NCBI RefSeq assembly: GCF_019801145.1
Contig: NZ_JAHVJQ010000005.1
Location: forward strand, 124,001-188,000
DNA length: 64,000 nt
DNA from: Leisingera aquaemixtae
Lineage (GTDB): Bacteria > Pseudomonadota > Alphaproteobacteria > Rhodobacterales > Rhodobacteraceae
Direction of reading: 5' to 3'
Below are positions 18,824 through 27,219 of this stretch, in pieces (position 1 is the first letter of the stretch; each line of letters begins with the position of its first letter). A program made the translations under genes and the position numbers. Under the pieces are notes generated by a model. It did no database searches and was not told where the DNA came from. It saw nothing but the letters and a program-made list of their open reading frames with translations.

Positions 18824-21175
18824 ATGAAGATGTTCCGTTCCCTGAAACTTGCGCACAAGCTGCCATTGCTTGTCGTGGGCAGTGTCCTCACACTCACCGT
18901 CGTGCTAATCGCCTTCAGCAGCACCTATTTCCGGCGCAGCGTGATTCATGATGCCGAGCTGGTGCTGCAGTCCCTGGTGCGGGACCGCGAGGCGGCTCTG
19001 CATGCCTACCTGGAATCCATTGAAGCTGCGGTGCTTACAGTCGCCTCTGTTCCTTCCACTGCCAAGGCGATGAAGGATATGGCGGTGACCTGGAGCAGCC
19101 GCGGGGGCAACGGGCAGGAGAATGTCGGCAACCTGTCGATGTTCGCTTCCGCAGCTTCCCCCTACGATATTCATTTCGAGCGCAACCATCCGGCCTTCGA
19201 AAAAATGATGGAGAGGCTGGGCTACTACGACATTTTCCTGATCAGCCCGGACGGCGACGTAATCTTTTCGGTTACCAAGGAAGCCGACTATGCCACCAAT
19301 CTGACATCCGGCCCCTACCAGGACACTGGCCTGGCCCAGGCTTTCCGGCTGGCGGCTGAGGGTGAGAAGGAACAAGTCTATTTCTCCGACATCGCCCCCT
19401 ATGCGCCCAGTGCGGATGCGCCTGCGGCCTTTGCCGCGACCCGCATCCGGGACAGCGGCGGACGCTACATTGGCGTTTTTGCGATGCAGGCTGCAATTGA
19501 CGAGATCGCTGCGATCACCTCCGCTTCTGGAGGTGATCTTAAAACGCTCAACGTCTACCTGACCGGCCCCGACTACAAGGCGCGGACCGCATCACGTCTG
19601 GAAGGCGGGCACGGCCTGCTCGAACAGCTGGAGCCGCTGCCCCATATTAGGGACGCGATTGCGGCCTCTGCCGCTTCCACGGACACGGGCACCAGCGAAA
19701 CAACGGCCTTTCACCCGTCGGTGACAAAGGCTGACGGGCAGACCGTGGCCGCAATTGCCGGGCCTGTCGCGTTCCGTAACCTGCAATGGGCGCTGGCGGC
19801 GGAGATCGACCGGGCTGAGATCCTGGCACCTGCGGCAGCGCAGCGGCAGATCATGATCCTGATCTCGCTTGCCTGTGCGGCGCTCGTGTCCCTGGCCGGC
19901 TGGCTGTTCGCGCGGTCGGTGACCAAACCGATCGACCGGATCTGCGCCGACATGGAGGCGGTGTCCTCCGGCGAGCTGGACATTGAGGTCGCAGCAGCCG
20001 GGCGCGGCGACGAAATCGGCAAGATCGGCAAGACGCTGGTCTCCATGCAGGACGACCTGAAGCTGGCCCGCGCCGCCGAGGAGGAGCGCGCCGAGATGCA
20101 GCGCCAGCAGCAGCAGGTGGTCGAAAGCTTGAGCAGCGGCCTGGTGCAGCTCGCCGGCGGCGATTTCTCGCAGCCGATCACCTCTGCCTTCCCGGCGGAA
20201 TACGAGCAGCTGCGGCAGAATTTCAACAGCACCGTCAGCAACCTCAGCGCCACCGTGCAGCAGGTGATCGAGGCCTCCGGCAGCATCCGCAACGGCGCCG
20301 CCGAGATCAGCCAGGCCTCCGACGACCTGTCGCACCGCACCGAAAGCCAGGCGGCGACGCTGGAGCAGACCGCGGCGGCGCTGGACGAGCTGACGGCCTC
20401 GGTGAAATCCGCCGCCGACGGAGCCCGCAGCGTCGAGGCGACCATGGCCGAGGCCCGCACCGAGGCGGAGAACAACCGCGAAGTGGTGCAGAGCGCGGTC
20501 TCGGCGATGACCGAGATCGAGCAGTCCTCGAACCACATCAGCCAGATCATCTCGGTGATCGACGACATCGCCTTCCAGACCAACCTGCTGGCGCTCAATG
20601 CGGGCGTCGAGGCGGCGCGGGCGGGCGAGGCCGGCAAGGGCTTTGCGGTGGTGGCCAGCGAAGTGCGCGCCCTGGCGCAGCGCTCCTCGGATGCGGCGAT
20701 GGAGATCAAGACGCTGATTTCCGACAGCTCCAAGCAGGTGGAGCGCGGCGTCGACCTGGTCGGCAAGGCCGGCGAGGCGCTGCAGAGCATCGTTGAGCAG
20801 GTGACCCATATCTCGCAGCTGGTCTCCGGCATTGCCGAAGGCGCCGCGGAGCAGTCCACCGGCCTCAACGAGATCAACACCGGCGTCACCCAGCTGGACC
20901 AGGTCACCCAGCAGAACGCGGCGATGGTGGAAGAGGCCACCGCGGCGGGCCACATGCTGAACACCGATGCCGCCAAGCTGGCCGAGCTGGTGGCGCATTT
21001 CCGGGTCTCCGGCGGGACCCTGACGGCCCGCCCGGCGGCGGCCGCCAAGCCTGCCCCCGCCGCCAGGCCCGCGCCCTCGGCGCACGGCGAGGACGATTGG
21101 CAGATCGAGGCCAGCCCGGCCCCCGCCGCCGCCGCGAACGGCAACGCCGCCCGCGATCTCTGGCAGGATTTCTGA
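18824..21175 (+). CDS. Methyl-accepting chemotaxis protein
   Basis: A 783-residue transmembrane chemoreceptor. Membrane helix 1 is at about residues 12-35, then a periplasmic sensing domain of about 300 residues (cache-like by size and position), membrane helix 2 at about 345-368, a HAMP domain, a second HAMP-like segment, and the kinase-control hairpin with [20 protein letters not shown]. The C-terminus is an Ala/Pro linker ending LWQDF, which fits the x-aromatic-x-x-aromatic CheR/CheB docking pentapeptide. The ATG at 18824 is chosen because GGAGG at 18812-18816 is seven bases away; an in-frame TTG at 18818 would be too close. cheB and cheD follow. The ligand is unknown. Confidence 0.92.
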   Translation: MKMFRSLKLAHKLPLLVVGSVLTLTVVLIAFSSTYFRRSVIHDAELVLQSLVRDREAALHAYLESIEAAVLTVASVPSTAKAMKDMAVTWSSRGGNGQENVGNLSMFASAASPYDIHFERNHPAFEKMMERLGYYDIFLISPDGDVIFSVTKEADYATNLTSGPYQDTGLAQAFRLAAEGEKEQVYFSDIAPYAPSADAPAAFAATRIRDSGGRYIGVFAMQAAIDEIAAITSASGGDLKTLNVYLTGPDYKARTASRLEGGHGLLEQLEPLPHIRDAIAASAASTDTGTSETTAFHPSVTKADGQTVAAIAGPVAFRNLQWALAAEIDRAEILAPAAAQRQIMILISLACAALVSLAGWLFARSVTKPIDRICADMEAVSSGELDIEVAAAGRGDEIGKIGKTLVSMQDDLKLARAAEEERAEMQRQQQQVVESLSSGLVQLAGGDFSQPITSAFPAEYEQLRQNFNSTVSNLSATVQQVIEASGSIRNGAAEISQASDDLSHRTESQAATLEQTAAALDELTASVKSAADGARSVEATMAEARTEAENNREVVQSAVSAMTEIEQSSNHISQIISVIDDIAFQTNLLALNAGVEAARAGEAGKGFAVVASEVRALAQRSSDAAMEIKTLISDSSKQVERGVDLVGKAGEALQSIVEQVTHISQLVSGIAEGAAEQSTGLNEINTGVTQLDQVTQQNAAMVEEATAAGHMLNTDAAKLAELVAHFRVSGGTLTARPAAAAKPAPAARPAPSAHGEDDWQIEASPAPAAAANGNAARDLWQDF

Positions 21176-21186
21176 ACATTCACCGG

Positions 21187-21214
21187 AGGCGCCGCGGCGA
21201 AATCTGCGGCGCCT
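21187..21214 (+). terminator. Hairpin between the chemoreceptor and cheB
   Basis: A 9-bp perfect stem (AGGCGCCGC at 21187-21195, GCGGCGCCT at 21206-21214) with a 10-base loop sits right after the receptor stop. The T-run is short, so it may only partly separate receptor and cheB expression. Confidence 0.4.
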
Positions 21215-21276
21215 TCAGACTATGGCAACCTGTGCCTGCAATTCTTATCGGCACTGCAATTTGACTGGGGAACCCA

Positions 21277-22284
21277 TTGTCTTCGCAAAACTTATTGATC
21301 ATTACGACGGACCGTACCTTTGCCCGCACGCTGCAGGGCTACATGGAATCCGCCTATCCCGGCATGAAAGTGCTTTTGGCCAACAACCTGATGATGGCCT
21401 ACAACCAGGCAGAGGCTGCGCAGCCGGTCTTTGCCTTTGTGGAAGACGGGTTCACCAAGCTGCCCGAATTTGAAATGATGATGGCGCTGTTTTCCGCCAT
21501 GGATACCCGCTGGGTCTCCGTGATGGATACCCAGGGCGCCACGCCGGCCCGCAAGTCCTCGCCGCTGCTGGATGTCGGCGCGGGTATCTTCGAGCTGACA
21601 AAGTCCGATCACCCCAGCCAGTTCGCCCAGTACTTCGACATGATGATCAATGCGCCGCGCCGCAGCCCCCGGGCCGCGGCAAGCGCATCGCCCACCCGCC
21701 CGGCCGCTGCCGCCGGCAGCAAGAAACTGATTCTGATCGGCTCCTCGACCGGCGGGGTGGAAGCGCTGCGCAGCGTGCTGGTCGGCTTCCCCTTCGACTG
21801 CCCGCCAACCCTGATCGTGCAGCACACCGGCAAGAACTTCGGCACCGGCCTGGTGTCGCTGCTGGACCGCATCTGCCCGGCCCGTGTGCGTGCCGCCGAA
21901 GACGGCATCGCCTTGGAGCCCGGGCACGTCTACATCGCTGCCGGCCAGCGCCGCCACATGGGGCTGAGCAGCCGCAAGCCGTTGCGCCTGCGGATGAAGG
22001 AAGGGCCGGATATTTCCGGCCACACGCCTTCTGTTGACGCTCTGTTCACCTCTGCCGTGCCACATGGGAAGAACATTGTTGCCAGCATCCTGACCGGAAT
22101 GGGCCAGGACGGTGCCCGGGGGCTTCTGGAACTGCGCAAGGCCGGTGCCATGACCTTTGCCCAGGATGAGAAATCCTCGGTTGTCTACGGCATGCCCCGG
22201 GTTGCTTGGGAAATCGGCGCCGCCCAGCAGCAAGTGTCCCTGGCCCGCATGGCCAGCACTCTACTCCAGGCCAGCAAGGCCTGA
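21277..22284 (+). CDS. cheB: CheB-type protein-glutamate methylesterase with degenerate receiver domain
   Basis: A 335-residue chemoreceptor methylesterase/deamidase. The C-terminal catalytic domain (about 150-335) has an intact triad: Ser157 in GSSTGG, His183 in VQHTG and Asp278 in GMGQDG, with spacings nearly equal to the enterobacterial enzyme. The N-terminal 110 residues occupy the receiver position, but the acidic pair after strand 1 is replaced (IITTD) and no clear phospho-acceptor Asp precedes a conserved turn. An alternative regulation is therefore likely. The start is TTG at 21277 with GGGG seven bases upstream; no nearby ATG keeps the first strand. cheD follows 25 bases later. Confidence 0.87.
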   Translation: MSSQNLLIITTDRTFARTLQGYMESAYPGMKVLLANNLMMAYNQAEAAQPVFAFVEDGFTKLPEFEMMMALFSAMDTRWVSVMDTQGATPARKSSPLLDVGAGIFELTKSDHPSQFAQYFDMMINAPRRSPRAAASASPTRPAAAAGSKKLILIGSSTGGVEALRSVLVGFPFDCPPTLIVQHTGKNFGTGLVSLLDRICPARVRAAEDGIALEPGHVYIAAGQRRHMGLSSRKPLRLRMKEGPDISGHTPSVDALFTSAVPHGKNIVASILTGMGQDGARGLLELRKAGAMTFAQDEKSSVVYGMPRVAWEIGAAQQQVSLARMASTLLQASKA

Positions 22285-22309
22285 CCGAACCGCAGGAAGG
22301 ACCCTGACT

Positions 22310-22873
22310 TTGACTACTGTTTTCGCCAATTCGAAATCCGTGACGGTTCTGCAAGGGGAATACCGGGTAACCACGGATCCGAAGACCATGTTCTCCACGG
22401 TTCTTGGCTCCTGCATCGCGGCCTGCATTTACGATCCGGAAAATGGTGTAGGCGGGATGAATCATTTCCTGCTGGCCAACGCCCGCGAGGGCGGCGCAGC
22501 CAATGCCCGTTACGGCATCCACGCGATGGAGCTGCTGATCAACGGGATTCTCAAGAAGGGCGCCATCCGCTCCAACCTGAGGGCCAAGGTGTTCGGCGGC
22601 GCCAAGATGTCGGCTAACCTGTCGGATATCGGGGCAGCCAATGCCGATTTTGTCCAGCGGTTCCTGCGGGATGAGGGCATCCCCTGCATTTCCTCCAGCG
22701 TTGGCGGCACTTCGGCGCGGCGGGTCCGCTTCCACCCCTGCTCCGGCGCGGCGCAGCAGACCCACGTCCAAGGCGACCGAAGGCTCGGCGAGCTGGAGCA
22801 GCGCGCCGCTGCACGCCCGGCACCCGCCCCGGCACCGGCGGCCGCAAGCGCAGGCGTCGTCGATCTGTTCTGA
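22310..22873 (+). CDS. cheD: Chemoreceptor glutamine deamidase CheD
   Basis: CheD deamidates specific glutamines in chemoreceptors and can bind CheC or receptors directly. The catalytic Cys35 (GSCIAACIYD) and His52 (GGMNHFLL) are present with the 17-residue separation of known CheD enzymes. The frame is open through the end of cheB, but the real start is the TTG at 22310: AGGAAGG lies nine bases before it and the CheD fold begins a few residues later. That gives 187 residues, slightly long because of an Ala/Pro-rich C-terminal tail ending VVDLF. Confidence 0.88.
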   Translation: MTTVFANSKSVTVLQGEYRVTTDPKTMFSTVLGSCIAACIYDPENGVGGMNHFLLANAREGGAANARYGIHAMELLINGILKKGAIRSNLRAKVFGGAKMSANLSDIGAANADFVQRFLRDEGIPCISSSVGGTSARRVRFHPCSGAAQQTHVQGDRRLGELEQRAAARPAPAPAPAAASAGVVDLF

Positions 22874-22978
22874 CCTGCCGGCGCCTGTGGCGCCGCGTCC
22901 GGTCCGGCACGCCGCTGAGGGCGCCGTAAGAAATACCGTTTGCCCGCACCGGCCGGCAGGGGTAGTCCCTTAGGGGAC

Positions 22979-23782
22979 ATGAGCGCAAACTTGGCTTCAC
23001 TCTTGAATTCATTGGCTTCGCCGGTTTTCTGGCGGAGCCTTGCTGCGGCCGGGGCCCTGACTCTGGGCCTGGCCGGTCAGACCCAGGCCGGAATAATCGT
23101 GTTTGCCGCCGCCAGCACCAAGACCGCGCTGGATAAGGCTTCCGCATCCTACGAAGCGCGCACCGGCCGGGACGTCACGCTCTCCTATGCAGGCTCCCCC
23201 GCACTGGCCCGCCAGATCCAGCTTGGCGCCCCGGCAGACCTGTTCATCTCGGCCAATCCCGGCTGGATGGATGTGCTGCAGGAGGAGGGCCTGATCGATG
23301 AAGCCTCGCGCCTGGACCTGCTGGTTAACCGCCTGGTGCTGATTGCCCATGGCAGCGGGGTGCCTCTGCTGGATCTGGAAACCGCCGATCTGGCCGGGCT
23401 GCTGGGCGAGAGCCGCCTCGCCATGGCGCTAGTGGATGCGGTGCCTGCGGGCATCTATGGCAAGGCCGCATTGACGGCGCTGGGACAGTGGCCGGCAGTC
23501 GCACCGAAAGTGGCCCAGACCGCCAATGTGCGCGCGGCCCTGGCGCTGGTCGCTTCCGGCGAGGCGCCGATGGGGGTGGTTTACGCCACCGATGCCCGGG
23601 CAAACACTGGCGTCACGGTGGTTGCAGTCTTCCCGGCCTCCAGCCATCCGCCGGTGATCTATCCTGCTGCCGCGGTGTCCGGCGGCAAAACTGCTGAAGC
23701 CGCCGCGTTTCTGGAGTATCTGCACAGCCCGGTTGCACAAGAGATTTTCCTGCGCCACGGGTTTGGAGTGCCGGATCCGTGA
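22979..23782 (+). CDS. modA: Molybdate ABC transporter, periplasmic binding protein ModA
   Basis: A 267-residue periplasmic oxyanion-binding protein. A basic N-region plus hydrophobic core (about residues 14-36, ending QTQA) is the signal peptide. The mature part starts with GIIVFAAASTKTALD and contains ADLFISAN, the ModA-type ligand region. The ATG at 22979 is preferred; AGGGG is only two bases away, so the earlier in-frame TTG at 22940 remains possible. modB overlaps its stop (GTGA). Molybdate import would supply the molybdenum cofactor of the xanthine dehydrogenase encoded 20 kb away. Confidence 0.91.
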   Translation: MSANLASLLNSLASPVFWRSLAAAGALTLGLAGQTQAGIIVFAAASTKTALDKASASYEARTGRDVTLSYAGSPALARQIQLGAPADLFISANPGWMDVLQEEGLIDEASRLDLLVNRLVLIAHGSGVPLLDLETADLAGLLGESRLAMALVDAVPAGIYGKAALTALGQWPAVAPKVAQTANVRAALALVASGEAPMGVVYATDARANTGVTVVAVFPASSHPPVIYPAAAVSGGKTAEAAAFLEYLHSPVAQEIFLRHGFGVPDP

Positions 23783-24483
23783 GCGCCGAGGCAGCATGGC
23801 TGGGACCCGAGGAATGGCAGGCGGTGATGCTGTCGCTGCGGGTCTCAATCTGGGCCACCCTGGCGGCGCTGCCGCTGGCGGTTTTTGTGGCCTATGCGCT
23901 GGCCCGCTGGCAGTTTCCCGGCAAGCAGATCGTCAACAGCCTGGTGCACCTGCCGCTCATTCTGCCGCCGGTGGTGACCGGCTACCTGCTGCTGATGCTG
24001 TTCGGCACCAAGGGACCGGTCGGCGGCGCGTTGCAGCAGATCGGCATCGTCTTTGCCTTCCGCTGGACCGGCGCGGCGCTGGCCGCGGCCGTCATGGCCT
24101 TTCCGCTGATGGTGCGGGCGATCCGCCTGTCGGTGGAGGCCGTGGACCCCAAGCTTGAGCAGGCCGCCGCCACCCTCGGCGCGTCGCGCCTGATGTGTTT
24201 TGCCACCATCACCCTGCCGATGATCCTGCCCGGGCTGATTGCCGGCGTGGTCCTGGGCTTTGCCAAGGCGATGGGTGAGTTTGGCGCCACCATCACCTTT
24301 GTCTCCAGCATTCCCGGGCAGACCCAGACGCTTCCTTCCGCGATCTACACGTTCCTGCAGGTGCCGGGCGGCGAGACCGCGGCGCTGCGGCTGACGCTTG
24401 TATCAATTGCAATCGCCCTGACCGCGCTGCTGCTGTCGGAATTGCTGGCGCGCCGGGCCGCTGACCGGGCCGGGGGGCGCTGA
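23779..24483 (+). CDS. modB: Molybdate ABC transporter permease ModB
   Basis: A 234-residue inner-membrane permease with about five membrane helices. The ABC-permease EAA loop is visible as EQAAATLGASRLMCF. It begins with GTG inside the modA stop and ends in the TGATG junction with modC, so all three genes are tightly coupled. Near the C-terminus, SIPGQTQTLPSAIYTFLQ is typical of ModB. Confidence 0.92.
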   Translation: MSAEAAWLGPEEWQAVMLSLRVSIWATLAALPLAVFVAYALARWQFPGKQIVNSLVHLPLILPPVVTGYLLLMLFGTKGPVGGALQQIGIVFAFRWTGAALAAAVMAFPLMVRAIRLSVEAVDPKLEQAAATLGASRLMCFATITLPMILPGLIAGVVLGFAKAMGEFGATITFVSSIPGQTQTLPSAIYTFLQVPGGETAALRLTLVSIAIALTALLLSELLARRAADRAGGR

Positions 24484-25565
24484 TGCTGACCGTGTCGCTG
24501 CAACATGCGCTGCCGGGGTTCGGACTGGACGTGCAGTTCGAGGCGCCGCCGGGCGTTACCGTGCTGTTCGGCCGCTCCGGCACCGGCAAGACGACGGTGA
24601 TCCAGGTGGTGGCCGGATTGCTCCGGCCGGATCAGGGCCGGGTGGCGCTGGAGGGCGAGGTGCTGTGCGACACCAGCCGCGGGCAATGGCTGCCGCCGCA
24701 CAAGCGCCGCATGGGCTATGTCTTTCAGGAGGGGCGGCTGTTCCCGCATCTGACAGTACGGCAGAACCTGGCATTCGGGCAATGGTTCGCGCCGCGGGCT
24801 GCCAAGCGCGAAAGCTTGGAGCGGGTGGTGGAACTCCTGGGCATCGGCCCGCTGCTGCATCGGCGTCCCGGACACTTGTCTGGCGGCGAGAAGCAGCGGG
24901 TCGCCATTGGCCGGGCGCTGCTGTCCGCGCCGCGGATGATCCTGGCGGATGAACCGCTGTCGGCCCTGGATGAGGCCCGCAAGGCAGAGATCCTGCCCTA
25001 TTTCGAGCGGCTGAGGGACGAGATCGGCATTCCGATGCTTTATGTGAGCCATTCCGCCGCCGAAGTTGCCCGGCTGGCAACCACCGTGGTTGTGCTGCAG
25101 GACGGCAGGGTGCAGCGGCAGGGCACCGCGGCAGAGGTTCTGGGCGATCCCGCGGTGATGCCCGCAGGCGTCCGCGCGGCAGGCGCCTTGCTGCAGGCGC
25201 GGGTTGCCCGGCATCACAGCGACGGGCTGACAGAGCTGGATGCCGGCGGCGTGCCCTTGTTCCTGCCGCAGATCGCCAAGGCACCCGGCAGCGTGGTCCG
25301 GGTACGGATTTCGGCGCATGAGGTGATCCTGTCGCGCCACCGCCCCGAAGGGCTGTCGGCGCTCAACATCCTGCCGGGCACGGTGGAGCACCTCCGCACC
25401 GGCGGCGGCCCGGGCGCCATGGTCTCGCTGACCACGCCCGCGGGCCGGGTGCTGGCCCGTGTCACCCGCCGGTCGGCGCAGGCGCTGGGGCTGGAAACCG
25501 GGGCGGAGTGCTTTGCCATTGTCAAAACTGTCTCCATCGCGCCAGAGGATATCGGCGGCGGCTAG
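24483..25565 (+). CDS. modC: Molybdate ABC transporter ATPase ModC
   Basis: A 360-residue ATPase of molybdate import. Walker A is GRSGTGKTT (about residues 30-38), the signature LSGGEKQRVAIGRAL, and Walker B ends LADEPLSALD. The C-terminal part (about 290-355) is a TOBE/molbindin-like domain that can bind molybdate and regulate transport. Length and domain order are normal for ModC. The start overlaps the modB stop by one base. Confidence 0.93.
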   Translation: MLTVSLQHALPGFGLDVQFEAPPGVTVLFGRSGTGKTTVIQVVAGLLRPDQGRVALEGEVLCDTSRGQWLPPHKRRMGYVFQEGRLFPHLTVRQNLAFGQWFAPRAAKRESLERVVELLGIGPLLHRRPGHLSGGEKQRVAIGRALLSAPRMILADEPLSALDEARKAEILPYFERLRDEIGIPMLYVSHSAAEVARLATTVVVLQDGRVQRQGTAAEVLGDPAVMPAGVRAAGALLQARVARHHSDGLTELDAGGVPLFLPQIAKAPGSVVRVRISAHEVILSRHRPEGLSALNILPGTVEHLRTGGGPGAMVSLTTPAGRVLARVTRRSAQALGLETGAECFAIVKTVSIAPEDIGGG

Positions 25566-25604
25566 GACCGGCAGCCGTGTCTTCAAAAATTCCGAAACAA
25601 TCCT

Positions 25605-25618
25605 TCAAGCATTCTTGA
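25605..25618. promoter_or_regulatory. Inverted repeat upstream of allE
   Basis: TCAAG-CATT-CTTGA, a perfect 5-bp inverted repeat with a 4-base centre, lies in the AT-rich stretch 73 bases ahead of the allE start. It could be a regulator-binding site or part of a transcript leader. The regulator is not identified. Confidence 0.3.
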
Positions 25619-25690
25619 TACGGAAATAAGTTCGGTTGCGCGGGGCAGGCGGGTATCAATGGGGCAGCACTTCAGCAGGAAAGGCAGCCG

Positions 25691-26521
25691 ATGACAAAAC
25701 GATCCTATTACGCGCCGGAAGGCGGGCTGCCGCCGCAGACCCAGCTGCTGACCGACCGCGCCATGTTCACCGAGGCCTATGCGGTGATCCCCAAGGGCAC
25801 CATGAGCGACATTGTGGCCAGCCTCCTGCCGTTCTGGGACAAGGCGCGTTTCTGGGTGCTGTCGCGGCCCCTGTCCGGCTTTGCCGAGACCTTTTCGCAG
25901 TATATCGCCGAGGTGCAGCCCGGCGGCGGCAGCGACCGTCCGGAAACCGAGCCGGGCACCGAGGCAGTGCTGTTCGTGGTCCAAGGGTCCATGACGCTGA
26001 CAATCGACGGAACCGTGCATGAGATGGAGGAGGGCGGCTATGCCTTCCTGCCGCCGCAGGCCAGCTGGAACCTGCGCAACAACAGCGACGCGCCGGTCCG
26101 CTTCCACTGGATCCGCAAAGCCTATCAGCCGGTTGCAGGGCTGGATGCGCCGGAGGCCTTTGTCACCAGCGACAAACACGTCGATCCGACCCCGATGCCG
26201 GAAACCGAGGGCAAATGGGCAACCACACGGTTCGTGGACCCCAATGACCTGCGCCACGACATGCATGTGACCATCGTCACTTTCGAGCCCGGCGCGGTTA
26301 TCCCCTTTGCCGAGACCCATGTGATGGAGCACGGGCTTTATGTGCTGGAGGGTAAGGCGGTCTACCGGCTGAATCAGGACTGGGTCGAGGTCGAGGCCGG
26401 CGATTACATGTGGCTGCGCGCCTTCTGCCCGCAGGCCTGCTATGCGGGCGGCCCGGGCAAGTTCCGCTATCTGCTCTACAAGGACGTGAACCGCCACATG
26501 CCGCTGGCACCGCTGCGCTGA
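25691..26521 (+). CDS. allE: (S)-ureidoglycine aminohydrolase
   Basis: A 276-residue bicupin enzyme that releases ammonia from (S)-ureidoglycine to give (S)-ureidoglycolate in purine catabolism. The C-terminal cupin carries the manganese ligand set seen in this family: Glu208, His210 and His214 in ETHVMEHG, plus Gln248. The N-terminal cupin lacks these ligands, as expected. GGAAAGG precedes the ATG. It is transcribed away from modABC and toward the HxlR gene, separated from it by a hairpin. The product feeds AllA, encoded at 36 kb. Confidence 0.9.
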   Translation: MTKRSYYAPEGGLPPQTQLLTDRAMFTEAYAVIPKGTMSDIVASLLPFWDKARFWVLSRPLSGFAETFSQYIAEVQPGGGSDRPETEPGTEAVLFVVQGSMTLTIDGTVHEMEEGGYAFLPPQASWNLRNNSDAPVRFHWIRKAYQPVAGLDAPEAFVTSDKHVDPTPMPETEGKWATTRFVDPNDLRHDMHVTIVTFEPGAVIPFAETHVMEHGLYVLEGKAVYRLNQDWVEVEAGDYMWLRAFCPQACYAGGPGKFRYLLYKDVNRHMPLAPLR

Positions 26522-26568
26522 GGGGGAGGGGAACACCCGCCCGTTCTAGCATCAGGCTGTTTCGGTTA

Positions 26569-26598
26569 AGGCCGGCTGACCCTCAGGTCAGCTGGCCT
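26569..26598. terminator. Hairpin between allE and the HxlR-family gene
   Basis: A 12-bp stem with one mismatch (AGGCC-g-GCTGACC and GGTCAGC-t-GGCCT, loop CTCA) spans the 3' ends of two convergent genes and overlaps the last codons of the minus-strand gene. It probably ends both transcripts. Confidence 0.55.
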
Positions 26599-26956
26599 GT
26601 TCATTGTTCTGAAGCACCCACCATTCATGCATTGCATGGAACATGTCTGTCAGGGCCAGCGCCTTGGCGGTTGCCGTGTATTCCACCCTCGGCGGCACCT
26701 CGGGAAAGATCTCCCGGCTGACAAGGCCGTCTTTCTCCAGCGCCCTCAGCTGGCTGGTGAGCATGGTCTGGGTGATGCCTTCAACCTCTCGCTTCAGCTC
26801 GCCAAACCGTTTGGTTCCCTGAAAAATCAGCACCTGAAGAATGATCAGCTTCCACTTGCCGCCAATGAGCTGAGCAATCTCCGGCATCGGGCAGCGCTTG
26901 CCAAATGTCTTGCCAGCTTGCGTGGGCGGGAATTTTTTCGGCGGTTCGGCGTTCAT
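26588..26956 (-). CDS. HxlR-family winged-helix transcriptional regulator
   Basis: A 122-residue HxlR/DUF24 regulator: one winged helix with CPMPEIAQLIGGKWKLIIL in helix 1-2 and the wing near PPRVEYTAT. Members often sense reactive electrophiles or redox state through a conserved N-terminal Cys, present here at about residue 22. It is divergent from the GST-SRPBCC fusion gene and probably controls it. A ribosome site AAGGAGG lies upstream of the ATG. The 263-base divergent region contains AT-rich promoter-like DNA. Confidence 0.87.
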   Translation of the reverse strand: MNAEPPKKFPPTQAGKTFGKRCPMPEIAQLIGGKWKLIILQVLIFQGTKRFGELKREVEGITQTMLTSQLRALEKDGLVSREIFPEVPPRVEYTATAKALALTDMFHAMHEWWVLQNNEQAS

Positions 26957-27219
26957 CGCAAATCCTCCTTGGTACGGAAATCATACTAACTCCGTTTCAC
27001 GAAGTTTCGAAAAAAAACAGAGTATTGGTTCCCAAACAGCTGGAATGAACATTGACTGCAGCCAGGCGAAGGCCAGCCAATAGTATCGTTTTCCTGACTA
27101 AGTGCGAAATTTCTGCCTACTTTTCAACTAATTAGCATTCACTATCCTCCTAAGGGACACAGCGGGGCTGCCCGGCACCAGCTGCCGCACCGCCAAAAGG
27201 CATCCGAAGGAGGCACAGT

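Noticed and set aside
22874-22978. Possible molybdenum-cofactor riboswitch or ModE site before modA
   Set aside because: The 105-base leader shows no convincing conserved stem set or ModE-type palindrome.
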